From positions 1 through 64,000 of the forward strand of contig CAIYUN010000017.1 in the NCBI GenBank assembly GCA_903929355.1: a stretch of DNA of 64,000 nucleotides, given 5' to 3'. The stretch's first letter is position 1; each line of letters opens with the position of its first letter. Positions 37,120-46,433 of the stretch are shown here, in pieces. The DNA comes from an uncultured Opitutaceae bacterium (GTDB lineage Bacteria > Verrucomicrobiota > Verrucomicrobiia > Opitutales > Opitutaceae). A model generated the notes under the pieces. It was not told the origin of the DNA and did not search any database. It saw only the letters and a list, made by a program, of their open reading frames with translations. A program made the translations under genes and the position numbers.

Positions 37120-38591
37120 GGCGATTTTTTGGAAACGGTGAGGGCCGGCACGCGCTCCGCCGGAGCGAGAGCATCGGGGCGCGCGAGGGAAATTTGCAGG
37201 GCGTCTTCCAACTGGCCCGCGGCCTGGTCGGCCTGGATCGTGAGGTCGGCGAGGGCCTGTTCCTCGGCGGCCAGCTCGAGCCGCGCGGTGAGCACCTCGA
37301 GCTGGTCCGCCGCGCCGGCTTGGAGACGGGCCTCGGTGAGTGCGACCTGCTTTTGGAGCTCGTCGCGCACCGGGAGCCGGCCCGGGATTTGCCGGGTCGC
37401 GGCCTCGAGGGCAGCGGTGGCCCCGTCAATTTCCGCCAGCACCTGCGCCTGGGCGGCGGCCAGTTGGGCGGCCGCCTCGTGGCGGTGCGCCTCGGCCTCG
37501 GCGAGCGGACCCTGGTTGTGGTCGTAGAGCGGCAGCTCAAATGTGAATGCGACAGTCCATTTGCTCTCGCCTTCGTCAAATTGGTAGCCCGGACCAACCT
37601 GGATCCCGGGATGTTGCCGTTCCACTTCAAGGGCCACCGCCCCTTCGGCCACGGCGTAATGGGCGAGCGCGGCCAAAACTTCGGTCCGGCTGAGGAGGGC
37701 CTGGCGGCGCGCGGCGGGGAGGGCACCAAGCGCGGCGGGCGAGAGGCCGGCGTCGGGGGCGGGTAGGGTTCCGATGGCCACCAGCGCCGAGACCGGGAGG
37801 CCGAGCGCCTGCGCGAGCCGCGGGCGGGCGGGGGCGGCCTGGCTTTCGGCCTCGGCGACGGCGGTTTCCGACCGGATCAGCGCGAGACGCGCGGCTCCCA
37901 CCTCGGTCGCGGTGGCGGCACCGGCGGCGCGGCGCTGCTCGAGCAGCGCGAGAATCTGCCGATTGGCCTCCACTTGGGGGCGCAGGTGCTCCGCCCGGCT
38001 GTCGGCGGCCTTGAGGTCGAGCAGCGCGCGCCGCAGATCGGCGCGCACCTGCCAGGCGGCCCCCAGCACGGCCTGCCGGGCGGCCTCGGCATTGAGGCGC
38101 GCGATCTCGGCGCGGCGGTCGCGCTGGGCGGCGGGTTCGAGCGGCAGGTTGAGATTGATGGCCGGAATCCAGGGCGAAGTCCCGGTGGGGTTGGCGCTGA
38201 AGCCGGGGGTGATCGAGAGCGAGGGGTTGACCCGGGCGCCCGCCGTCGTCTGCGCGGCGCGGGTGCCCTCCCACTGCGCCCGGGCCACGTCCAGCGCCGG
38301 GTTGAAATAGAACGCGACCCAGCACAGCGTCGCAAAATCCCAGGTGACGGTCCGACCCGCCGAAAAATCCTGATGCAGGTTTTCGGTCAAAAACTTCCTC
38401 AGACCCGGATCGTCCAGCGAACGGGCCTCAAGGGCGGCGGCGGTTTGGTCCGGGGCGAGGGGATTCGCGCGGTAATGCGCATAGTCATAGTGCGCGCAAC
38501 CGGCGAGCCCGAGACCCAGCAGGAGCAGGCCGGCCGCCACGCCCGGGTGCCGGCGGAGGGGGGCGGGACTGGCGGGGGCGGGGGGACGCAT
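37116..38591 (-). CDS. TolC-family outer-membrane efflux lipoprotein
   Basis: 491 residues from the ATG at 38591. The signal ends in a lipobox LGLAGC, so the channel should be lipid-anchored. Two long helical repeats with internal duplication are typical of TolC/CusC. This is the first gene of the RND operon. Upstream is a divergent gap with inverted TTACCAGA sites, where control probably occurs. Confidence 0.93.
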   Translation of the reverse strand: MRPPAPASPAPLRRHPGVAAGLLLLGLGLAGCAHYDYAHYRANPLAPDQTAAALEARSLDDPGLRKFLTENLHQDFSAGRTVTWDFATLCWVAFYFNPALDVARAQWEGTRAAQTTAGARVNPSLSITPGFSANPTGTSPWIPAINLNLPLEPAAQRDRRAEIARLNAEAARQAVLGAAWQVRADLRRALLDLKAADSRAEHLRPQVEANRQILALLEQRRAAGAATATEVGAARLALIRSETAVAEAESQAAPARPRLAQALGLPVSALVAIGTLPAPDAGLSPAALGALPAARRQALLSRTEVLAALAHYAVAEGAVALEVERQHPGIQVGPGYQFDEGESKWTVAFTFELPLYDHNQGPLAEAEAHRHEAAAQLAAAQAQVLAEIDGATAALEAATRQIPGRLPVRDELQKQVALTEARLQAGAADQLEVLTARLELAAEEQALADLTIQADQAAGQLEDALQISLARPDALAPAERVPALTVSKKSP

Positions 38592-38903
38592 GGGGGCGAG
38601 GTTGGGTGATGACGCTCCGGCTGTCACGCCGTTACACCGGGCGGGTGCGTTCCGCCGGTGGGTGGCGCGGGGCTCGGTCATTTTACGCCTCTCCAGTTGC
38701 ATGCCAATCGCCCGCGGCGGACCACGCGGCGGGTGGGAAAAAGGGAGGGGGACAACGATGGTGGAAGCATGACGGACAATCGGCTTGATCGGGTTGGAAA
38801 TCTTACCAGAGAATGAATTACCGGAACATTACGCCCACGCATCATCTTCTGGTAATGTCCCACCCGCTAGATTCCCCCTTCCTTGTTCCCCTCCCTTCCC
38901 TCC
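38592..38903. promoter_or_regulatory. 312-base divergent control region between efflux operon and YncE-like gene
   Basis: The gap holds promoters for both directions. TTACCAGA (38803-38810) and TCTGGTAA (38848-38855) form an 8-bp inverted pair, and ACATTAC (38826-38832) with GTAATGT (38852-38858) a second overlapping one. The rest of the gap shows no gene. A response-regulator or metalloregulator site is a reasonable guess, given the two-component system 1.3 kb away. Confidence 0.45.
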
Positions 38904-39965
38904 ATGAAAACCTCCCTTCGCCGGCTTCCCGGCTTTGCACTGCCAGTGTTTATCGCCCTTGCGGCCTCCCCCGGTTTTGGCGCCGACGCGGCTTCCCCCG
39001 GCTATCATCTGCTGAAAGAAATCCCGGTTCCAACCGACGGCAGTTGGGATTATCTCTCGGTGGATTCAGCCAACCACCGCCTGTATGTTTCGCACAACAC
39101 GACGTTTGTCGTGATTGACACCGAGAAGGACGCCGTCGTGGGCGAGATCGCCGCCACCCCCGGCGCCCACGGCATGGCGCTCGTGCCGAAGCTGGGGCGC
39201 GGTTTCACCAGCAACGGCAAGGAAAACAAGGTCAGCATCGTGGACCTGAAAACCTTGGCGACGCTCTCGAAGGTGGACACCGCCGGCAATCCCGACTGGA
39301 TCATGTACGAGCCGAACCAGGGTGAGATTTACACCTTCAACGGCTCCGGCCAGTCCTCCACCGTGATCGCGGCGGACACCGGCAAGGTGGTCACCACCAT
39401 CCCGCTGGGCGGCAAGCCCGAGACGGCGCAGGAAGACCCTTCGTTGGGTCGCATCTATGATAATCTCGAGGACAAGGATGAGGTCGCGGTCATTGACATC
39501 AAGACCCACACCGTGGTGGACCGCTGGCCGATCGCGCCCGGCAAGGCCGCCTCGGGCAATGCCATTGACCTCGCGCACAAGCGGCTTTTCCTCGGCGCGG
39601 CCGACACGAATCTCATGGTGATGATGGATTACACCTCCGGCAAAGTCGTCGCCACCGTGCCCATCGGGGCGAACGTGGACGCCTGCTCCTTCGATCCCGG
39701 CACCCAGCTTGCGTTCAGCTCCTGCGGGGGCACGACCACGGGGCCGGGCTCTGTGACCATCGCCCACGAGGACGCGCCTGGCAAACTCACGGTCGTACAG
39801 ACGCTCACCACCGAGCACGGTGCGAAGACGATGACGCTCGACCCGGCGACCCACAAAATCTACCTGGGTGCCGTCAAATACGCCGGCGCGGCCACGGGGG
39901 CGCGCGGCCGCCAGACCCCGGTCCCCGGCACCTTCCGCGTCCTCGTTTACGGGCCCGGCCAGTAA
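38904..39965 (+). CDS. YncE-family beta-propeller protein, exported
   Basis: 353 residues from the ATG at 38904, with a signal peptide ending about residue 25. Seven-bladed propeller repeats are visible, with recurring DT-K-V and HGMAL blocks typical of the YncE/surface-layer type. It is probably periplasmic. It is divergent from the RND operon and upstream of the two-component genes. Function is unknown; YncE in E. coli is iron- and copper-linked only loosely. Confidence 0.85.
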   Translation: MKTSLRRLPGFALPVFIALAASPGFGADAASPGYHLLKEIPVPTDGSWDYLSVDSANHRLYVSHNTTFVVIDTEKDAVVGEIAATPGAHGMALVPKLGRGFTSNGKENKVSIVDLKTLATLSKVDTAGNPDWIMYEPNQGEIYTFNGSGQSSTVIAADTGKVVTTIPLGGKPETAQEDPSLGRIYDNLEDKDEVAVIDIKTHTVVDRWPIAPGKAASGNAIDLAHKRLFLGAADTNLMVMMDYTSGKVVATVPIGANVDACSFDPGTQLAFSSCGGTTTGPGSVTIAHEDAPGKLTVVQTLTTEHGAKTMTLDPATHKIYLGAVKYAGAATGARGRQTPVPGTFRVLVYGPGQ

Positions 39966-40005
39966 TCCGGGGCCGGACCGGTGGTGCCGCAGTCCGCCTT
40001 ATTTG

Positions 40006-40059
40006 GGTAGGGACGCCACTCCGTGGCGTCCGCGGACGGCTCGGAGAGCCGCCCCTACC
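40006..40059. repeat. REP-like element with two nested hairpins
   Basis: The element starts GGTAGGGACGCC and ends GCCGCCCCTACC. Inside are the stems GGACGCCAC/TGGCGTCC and CGGCTC/GAGCCG. The ends are also complementary, so the whole could fold as a cloverleaf-like form. It lies past the end of the YncE-like gene, 95 bases before the response regulator. Confidence 0.7.
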
Positions 40060-40154
40060 TTAGGGGGTGCCATTTCAAAATTTGTCCCTGCGGACGGTCC
40101 GCCACGGTTGATTTCCTCCCAGCTCCGGACAAGATTCCCGGAGCCCTTTTTTCC

Positions 40155-40847
40155 ATGCGTGTCCTGCTCGTCGAAGACTCCGCCCGCCTCCAGCGCTCGC
40201 TCGCCACCGCGTTGCGCAAGTCCGGCTACGCCGTCGACCTGGCGGCCGACGGCGAGGCGGGCCAGTGGCTCGCGGAGTCCCACGACTACGACGTGATTGT
40301 GCTCGACGTCATGCTGCCGAAGCGGGACGGCCTGGCCGTCCTCGCCAACCTGCGCCGCTCGGGTCGCCGCACCCATGTCCTCCTGCTCACCGCCCGCGAC
40401 ACGGTGGCGGACCGGATCCAGGGCCTGCGGGCCGGTGCCGACGACTACCTCGTCAAACCTTTCGCGCTCGAGGAGCTGCTGGCCCGGGTCGAGGCACTCT
40501 GCCGCCGGGCCTACGGCACCAAGCAGCCGCGCCTCGTGGTCGGGGACCTGGAGGTGGATACGCTCGCCCGCCGGGCGTACCGGGCCGGCCAGCCGGTCGA
40601 CCTCACCGCCCGGGAGTTCCTGCTGCTCGAGTATCTCGTGCGCCGTCGCGGCCAGGTCGTGGCGCGGACCGAAATTGAGGAGCACATTTACGACGAGCAG
40701 GTGGACCCGTTGAGCAATGTCGTGGACTCCGCCGTGTGCAGTCTGCGCAAGAAGCTGGCCGCCGCCAACGACACCCCACTGATCCACACCCGCCGCGGTC
40801 TCGGCTACCTGCTGGAGGAGCCCGCCGCCGCGGGCGCCGCGCCATGA
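40155..40847 (+). CDS. OmpR-family response regulator (CusR-like)
   Basis: 230 residues from the ATG at 40155. The receiver has the phospho-acceptor Asp51 in IVLDVMLPK and the switch Lys in LVKPF. A winged-helix DNA-binding domain follows (about 130-225). Its stop overlaps the start of the histidine kinase gene by 4 bases. Location near an RND pump and a multicopper oxidase suggests control of metal efflux. Confidence 0.95.
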   Translation: MRVLLVEDSARLQRSLATALRKSGYAVDLAADGEAGQWLAESHDYDVIVLDVMLPKRDGLAVLANLRRSGRRTHVLLLTARDTVADRIQGLRAGADDYLVKPFALEELLARVEALCRRAYGTKQPRLVVGDLEVDTLARRAYRAGQPVDLTAREFLLLEYLVRRRGQVVARTEIEEHIYDEQVDPLSNVVDSAVCSLRKKLAAANDTPLIHTRRGLGYLLEEPAAAGAAP

Positions 40848-42244
40848 ACTCCATTCGCCGGCGCCTGACGCGGGACGTGCTGATTGTCTCCGCCCTCCTG
40901 CTGGGGGGCAGCCTCGCGGCGCTCTATTTCGCCGCCCGCGCGGAGCTGGTGGAGCAGTTCGACGTGGCGCTCGAGGCCCGGGCTCTGGCGTTTGGGGCGG
41001 TGACGGGGGCCGATGACGGCCACCTCCACCTCGCGGAGGCCGTCAATGGTTTGCCCGGTTCCGGGAAGGGGAAAGCGGATGAGTATTATGAGTTGTGGGA
41101 CGCGAATGCCAGGGTGCTCGCCCGTTCGTCCTCGCTCGGCGCCACTGACTTGCCGCGTCGCACCGGCAGCCTCGAGCGACCCAGGTTTTGGAATCTTCCG
41201 TTGCCGGACGGCCGTCCCGGCCGGGCCATCGGCGTCGAGTTCAAGCCGCGGACGGATGCGGGCGGACGCGGGCGCAACCCGCCCTGGTCGGCCGTCCTGA
41301 TGGTCGTGGCCGGCGACCGGGGGAACCTCGACGAGGCCCTCTCCGAGTTGCTCGCCATTGGCGGGGTCTGCGGCGTCCTGCTCCTCGCGGCCACGCTGGG
41401 AACGGTGCCGCGCGTGCTCCGGCGTGGCCTGGCGCCGCTCGCCCGCCTCGGCGAGCAGGCCGCGCAGATCGACGCCGACACGCTCGCGGCGCGTTTTCCG
41501 GCCACCGGCCTGCCGGACGAGCTCCTGCCGATCTGCGCCCGGCTCAACGCCCTGCTCGCGCGGCTGGAGGAATCGTTCGCCCGCGAGCGCCGGTTCAGCG
41601 CCGACCTGGCGCATGAGCTGCGCACGCCCCTCGCCGAGCTGCGCAGCCTGGCCGAATGCGCCCTCAAGTGGCCCGAGACCCGGGACACCACGACCGACCG
41701 TGACACCCTCGCGGCGGCCCGGCAGATGGAGTCGCTGGTCACCAACCTGCTCGCCCTCGCCCGCGGGGAACATGGCCAGCTGGCCGCCCATCGCGAGCCG
41801 GTGGCGGTGGACGCGCTGGTGCGGGATGGGTGGCGGCCCTTTGCCGCCCGGGCGGAAACCCGCGGGCTGCGGGCGGACTTGGTCGTGGCACCCGCGAGCG
41901 CCCTCGCCGATCCCGTGCTCTTGCGCTCCATCCTCGCGAACCTTTTCGACAACGCCGTGGACTATGCCCCGGCGGGGGGCACGATCACGATCACGGGCGA
42001 GGCCGGTCCGGCGGGCGTGACCCTGCGGGTCGCCAACGCCACCCACGACCTCGATCCCGCCGATGTGGGCCGGCTGTTCGACCGCTTCTGGCGCAAGGAG
42101 GCCGCGCGCAGCGGCGGTCAGCACACCGGCCTCGGCCTGCCGCTCGCCCGGATGTTTGCCAGCGCGATGGACTGGACCCTGACCGCGGCCCTTGATGCCG
42201 AGCACCGGCTGGTCTTTACCCTCCAGGGACCGGTTGCCAGTTGA
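40844..42244 (+). CDS. Sensor histidine kinase
   Basis: 466 residues from the ATG at 40844. Two membrane helices (about 12-30 and 165-190) flank a periplasmic sensor. The phospho-acceptor is His257 in DLAHELRTP. The N-box is LFDNAVDYAP and the G2 region GGQHTGLGLPLA. The G1 DxGxG is replaced by a short NATHD, as in some CusS-like kinases. It pairs with the overlapping response regulator. Confidence 0.93.
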   Translation: MNSIRRRLTRDVLIVSALLLGGSLAALYFAARAELVEQFDVALEARALAFGAVTGADDGHLHLAEAVNGLPGSGKGKADEYYELWDANARVLARSSSLGATDLPRRTGSLERPRFWNLPLPDGRPGRAIGVEFKPRTDAGGRGRNPPWSAVLMVVAGDRGNLDEALSELLAIGGVCGVLLLAATLGTVPRVLRRGLAPLARLGEQAAQIDADTLAARFPATGLPDELLPICARLNALLARLEESFARERRFSADLAHELRTPLAELRSLAECALKWPETRDTTTDRDTLAAARQMESLVTNLLALARGEHGQLAAHREPVAVDALVRDGWRPFAARAETRGLRADLVVAPASALADPVLLRSILANLFDNAVDYAPAGGTITITGEAGPAGVTLRVANATHDLDPADVGRLFDRFWRKEAARSGGQHTGLGLPLARMFASAMDWTLTAALDAEHRLVFTLQGPVAS

Positions 42245-42279
42245 GGCCGGGCTGCCCTCCAACCGTCCGGTGATGGCTC

Positions 42280-43470
42280 TCAGAAAGTCGTCACCCACCG
42301 CAGGGTGCCGACCACGGCATCACGCCGGGAGGCATCCCCTCCGGGATGGCGGAAGAACTGGAGATCGGCCTTCACCGTGAGAAACGCCGTGAGGTGCCAA
42401 CCATAGTAGCCTTCCCAGACCGCTTCATTCGCCGGGGTATGCGTCGGGTCATCGCGGGTGGGGGTGGCGATCGAGCACAGCAGCCCGCAGACGTCCTGGT
42501 CGCGGCCCGGGATGAGGCCGGTCGCACTGAGGCCCACACTGGTGTGCCGACGAATGGCGCTGACCGCCTCGGAGGCTGTCCCAAATTGTGCGAAGACTTG
42601 CACGCCGCGAGGGTCGTCCTTCGCCGCCGGATTTTTTCGCCAGAGGGATCGCTCGGCCAACGCGTAAAAGCCGCCCGTCCCCGGCCGCGTGCCGCCCACG
42701 AGGCCGGGCAGGGTCGTGTTCACGCGCCAGACGCCGGCCGCGATCCGCCCCAACGGGTTGGTGGTGACCCCGATTTCCCCGATCAGGAAAGGCCGGCTGA
42801 AATCGAGCCGTTGCGGCTGCGTGCCGGCATAGACACCAAATCCCGCGCTGATCTGGTCCGTGGCCTGCACGAACACATTGGCGCTGGGCGCGGGATCCGG
42901 GTAGGTGGGGAATCCGACAATCGTGGGGCTGTAACCGGCGGACGCGTTGAGGAATTCGGCTGCCGCATGCACGTTGTCGAATTCCGTGTTGGCGTCGAGT
43001 TGGCCGAGCTTCAGCCGCAGCCGCCCGTCGCCTAACACCTGCTGCACGGACAGTTCGCCCCAGTGGGCGAACGGTGCGGCATCGATGTTGGAATAGTTCA
43101 TGAGCGCGCCGAGGTCATCGGCGGCATCGCGGCCGCGCAGCAGCAGGTATTGTGCGGTGAACGTCGTGCCGGAGGGGAGGGCCAGCGCCGCCGTAAAATT
43201 AAACAGCCCGCGCGCCGTGGTCCGGTTATTCAGCCCGCCCTGCCACGGGTCCGACCAGTCGGTCGTGTTGGTGGCAGTGAGGCTCAAACCCGAGCGCTCA
43301 CCGGCGGTGCGCAGGCCATCCCAGTTGCCGGTGAGCCGCGTCCAGTCGGCCCAGCCCAGCCCGGTGCCAAACCATTCCTTGGTGTTGGGGGTGTCGTCTG
43401 CGGCCCAAGTTTCAAGCGGGGCGAATGCCAGCGCCAAGGCACAAAAGAGCAGTACGGGGGCAGGTTTCAT
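42280..43470 (-). CDS. OprB-type carbohydrate porin
   Basis: 396 residues from the ATG at 43470, with a signal peptide ending about AWAA at 24. The start of the mature part has LTGNWDGLRTAGERSG, the OprB hallmark. The rest alternates strands, ending in VTTF, with a final Phe for outer-membrane assembly. It should pass sugars or small solutes. It is convergent with the histidine kinase gene. Confidence 0.9.
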   Translation of the reverse strand: MKPAPVLLFCALALAFAPLETWAADDTPNTKEWFGTGLGWADWTRLTGNWDGLRTAGERSGLSLTATNTTDWSDPWQGGLNNRTTARGLFNFTAALALPSGTTFTAQYLLLRGRDAADDLGALMNYSNIDAAPFAHWGELSVQQVLGDGRLRLKLGQLDANTEFDNVHAAAEFLNASAGYSPTIVGFPTYPDPAPSANVFVQATDQISAGFGVYAGTQPQRLDFSRPFLIGEIGVTTNPLGRIAAGVWRVNTTLPGLVGGTRPGTGGFYALAERSLWRKNPAAKDDPRGVQVFAQFGTASEAVSAIRRHTSVGLSATGLIPGRDQDVCGLLCSIATPTRDDPTHTPANEAVWEGYYGWHLTAFLTVKADLQFFRHPGGDASRRDAVVGTLRWVTTF

Positions 43471-43792
43471 TTTGCTGCGGTTATGGGGTAAAAAAACGTG
43501 GGCGGAAGATGGAACGACCATTCGCCGGCGCGCAATGCAAATTCATGGGTGGGTCAAGCACTTCTTCCCCGCGGCTCCGACCTGGAGCTTTCGCCAAGCC
43601 GGGAGGCATCGCGAAGTCCGCCAGCGTTCCCTGGTCAGCCTGGCACACTTGACGGTCCCTCCCATCACCCGTCATCCTCCTGCCACGCCCGTTTCCCATG
43701 ACGCTCCGCCCAGCCTCGCCGGGCCGGCCCTTCGCGGGGAAGCTTGCGTTTTGGGTGAACTCCTTCGACAGTGAAACCACACCATTGCGGAC
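43471..43792. promoter_or_regulatory. 322-base divergent gap, no clear site
   Basis: The gap lies between the divergent OprB porin gene and the His/Cys-rich gene, so it should hold both promoters. I see no strong palindrome, repeat or RNA. A T/A-rich patch just upstream of the porin start is the best promoter area. Confidence 0.35.
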
Positions 43793-44209
43793 ATGATGTT
43801 TCAACCACGAGCCAAACTTTGCTGCGGCAGCATCCTGCTCGCAACGGTCGGGCTCTGGTTGGCCGAAGTCACGTTGTGCGCAAATGGCGCGATGGCAGAG
43901 GGCTCCCATCATCATCACGGTGTCGCCGGTCACGAACAGGATGTTCCCGGGGGAGACCACCCCACCGGTGGTTGCTGCGAATCCCTCCAGGCCTTTGCGC
44001 CGCCCGCGTTGATCTCCGTTTCGGCCAAGGCGCCGTCCACCGGCTCCATCGTCACCCTGGCGTTCAATTCGTGGCGCGATTCCAATCCAACAAGTGACGG
44101 CCCGGTCTTGCAGGATATTCAGGGGCCCGGTCCACCGGCGCGATTAGCGTTGGCCTCATTGGTTTTGAGACGATGGAGCCGGAGTCAGGCGCCGCCGGGC
44201 GCAGCCTGA
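43793..44209 (+). CDS. Small exported His/Cys-rich protein in metal region
   Basis: 138 residues. A signal-like segment (about 8-30) is followed by a short metal-binding-like stretch: four His in GSHHHHG, a further GHEQD, DHP, and a CC pair. The C-terminal half has small-residue-rich strands and ends in a basic Arg/Ser-rich tail. I do not recognise the family with certainty. Location before DUF3347 and multicopper oxidase genes suggests copper handling. A 206-base gap separates it from the next gene. Confidence 0.6.
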   Translation: MMFQPRAKLCCGSILLATVGLWLAEVTLCANGAMAEGSHHHHGVAGHEQDVPGGDHPTGGCCESLQAFAPPALISVSAKAPSTGSIVTLAFNSWRDSNPTSDGPVLQDIQGPGPPARLALASLVLRRWSRSQAPPGAA

Positions 44210-44415
44210 GGCTTGCAGGATTCGCGGGCTCGCGCGGCCCGGTGTCTTGCGCCCTTTTGGGACGCCCAAGCCCACTCCCCTTTGCGGCGCTTGCGTCAGG
44301 GCGTGTTCGGATGCCCGCCCGACGGATCACGCCTTTGTTCCCACCCTGTGAATTACCTTGTCCGGGGGTTGCACCCGGCCCCAAACCAGATTATCAAGAT
44401 CCCACCATCAACAAC

Positions 44416-44856
44416 ATGAAACGACATCTGCTTCCCACCACCTTGCTTTTCCTCGCCAGCGTGACCCTGGGTTCCGCTCTTTTTGCCGCGGGCGAACCCG
44501 CCGGTCCGAAACTCGACCTGCTTGCGGCCTACGTCAAGATTTCCGCCGCGCTCGCGGCGGACAATTTGGCCGACGCAAAGTCGGCCGCCGCCGCGCTGGC
44601 CGGCACCGCCGGTGCCGCCAAGAATCAGGCGGTGGCCGATCAAGCCTCGGTCGTGGCCAAGGCGGCGGACCTGGCCGGCGCCCGCGGCGGCTACAAGACC
44701 CTGAGCCTGACCATCGAGCCGCTGGCCGCCGGCGCCAAGGGGTACACCGTTATGTTTTGTCCGATGGCCAACGCTGACTGGGTGCAAACTTCGGGCGGGA
44801 CGATGAACCCCTTTTTTGGCCGGGCCATGCTGACCTGCGGTGTGCCGAAAAAGTGA
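44416..44856 (+). CDS. DUF3347 domain protein, exported
   Basis: 146 residues from the ATG at 44416, which opens a signal peptide ending about residue 25. The DUF3347 end is visible in MFCPMANADWVQ and MNPFFGRAMLTCG, with two Cys. The family occurs in copper-efflux contexts, often fused to adaptors, and may bind copper. The multicopper oxidase follows 10 bases later. Confidence 0.85.
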   Translation: MKRHLLPTTLLFLASVTLGSALFAAGEPAGPKLDLLAAYVKISAALAADNLADAKSAAAALAGTAGAAKNQAVADQASVVAKAADLAGARGGYKTLSLTIEPLAAGAKGYTVMFCPMANADWVQTSGGTMNPFFGRAMLTCGVPKK

Positions 44857-44866
44857 GGGCCTGCCC

Positions 44867-46384
44867 ATGGAAAAATATCCCATGAATCCTGTCCGGACAC
44901 TAGCCGGTTTGGTGCTGCTGGCGTTGGCCGCGGACGTCTCCCTGCATGGCAGTGAGGCGACCCCGCCCGTCGCGGCGTCCCCCTTGGTCGAGCTCAAAAA
45001 TGGCGACACGTTCAACCTCACGGCCACCATCGTGAAGCGCACGCTGGCAGGGCATGAGGCCAGGATGCTGGCCTACAATGGCACGATCCCCGGTCCGACG
45101 ATCAAGGTCACCCAAGGCGCGGAGATCACCATCCATTTCACCAACCAGACCGACATTCCCACGACCCTCCACTCCCATGGCGTTCGCCTCGACAACCGCT
45201 ACGACGGCGTGCCGGGCGACTCGCAGAAGCCCGTGGCGGTCGGCGAGTCCTTCGACTACAAGATAAAATTCCCGGATGCCGGGGTGTTTTGGTATCACCC
45301 CCATGTGCGCGAGGACTACGCCCAGCCGCTTGGCCTCTACGGCAATTACCTCGTCGAGCCCATCAGCCCGGGTTACTGGGTACCGGTGAACCAGCAGGTT
45401 CCGCTCATGGTGGGCGACCTCCTCCTCGAAAACGGCGAAATCGCCCCCTCCGGCCCGGTGGCCGATCACGCGCTCATGGGCCGCTTCGGCAACACCATGC
45501 TCGCGAATGGTTCTGACCATTACACGCTGGCGGTGAAACCGGGGGAGGTGGTCCGTTTTTACCTCACCAACGTCGCGAGCACCCGGGTTTTCAACCTCGC
45601 CATCCCCGGCGTCAAACTCAAGCGCGTGGGCGGCGACAACGGCCGCTACGAACGGGAGACCTGGGTGGACCGGATCCTGTTGGCGCCGTCCGAGCGCACG
45701 GTCGTGGATGTCCTGTTCGACGCGCCCGGCACCTTTCCCCTCCAGCACGTGACGCCGCAGCACACGTACACGATTGGCACCATCAACGTTGCCGGCGCCA
45801 AGGCGGAGGTTTCGTATGCCGCGCAGTTTCAGCAGTTGCGCGTCAACCGCGAGGTGACGGCTGAACTGGACCGGTTCCGACCCCAATTCGACCGGCCTGC
45901 CGACCAGAGCCTGCGGCTCACCATGACCATGGCCGGCATGACCGGCGGCATGGGCATGGGCGGGGGTATGATGGGTGCCGATGCCGACAAGATCGAATGG
46001 GAGGACACGATGGCGATGATGAACCAGATGGCCACCGCCGGCAACATCCAGTGGAAAATCGTTGATACCGCCACCGGCAAATCCGGCATGGACATAGCCT
46101 GGCGGTTCAAGGTCGGTGACTTGGTGAAGATCAAGATCTTCAACGACCCGGCCTCCATGCATGCGATGCAGCATCCCATCCATTTTCACGGCCAGCGCTT
46201 TCTCGTGCTCACCACCAACGGCGTGAGGAACGACAATCTCGTCTGGAAGGACACCGCCCTCATCCAGAAAGGCGACACGGTCGAGATCCTGGTGGCGATG
46301 GAGAATCCCGGCCTGTGGATGGCCCACTGCCACATCCCCGAGCACCTCGAATCGGGCATGATGTTCAATTTTCGCGTGAATTGA
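44867..46384 (+). CDS. Multicopper oxidase, probably copper-tolerance type
   Basis: 505 residues if it starts at 44867; a second ATG 15 bases later is also possible. A signal peptide follows. The copper ligands are in HSHG (His102, 104), WYHPH (144, 146), HPIHFHG (436, 439, 441) and HCHIPEH (Cys488 with His489, His493), with Met498 as the likely axial ligand. A Met-rich segment with MGMGGGMMG near residues 360-370 resembles the Met-rich region of CueO. It probably oxidises Cu(I) in the periplasm. It is the last gene of the copper set. Confidence 0.93.
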   Translation: MEKYPMNPVRTLAGLVLLALAADVSLHGSEATPPVAASPLVELKNGDTFNLTATIVKRTLAGHEARMLAYNGTIPGPTIKVTQGAEITIHFTNQTDIPTTLHSHGVRLDNRYDGVPGDSQKPVAVGESFDYKIKFPDAGVFWYHPHVREDYAQPLGLYGNYLVEPISPGYWVPVNQQVPLMVGDLLLENGEIAPSGPVADHALMGRFGNTMLANGSDHYTLAVKPGEVVRFYLTNVASTRVFNLAIPGVKLKRVGGDNGRYERETWVDRILLAPSERTVVDVLFDAPGTFPLQHVTPQHTYTIGTINVAGAKAEVSYAAQFQQLRVNREVTAELDRFRPQFDRPADQSLRLTMTMAGMTGGMGMGGGMMGADADKIEWEDTMAMMNQMATAGNIQWKIVDTATGKSGMDIAWRFKVGDLVKIKIFNDPASMHAMQHPIHFHGQRFLVLTTNGVRNDNLVWKDTALIQKGDTVEILVAMENPGLWMAHCHIPEHLESGMMFNFRVN

Positions 46385-46433
46385 GCGCTGACCGGTCGCC
46401 TGGCCCCGGGCTGGTTGCACCGGGTTGTCGGGC

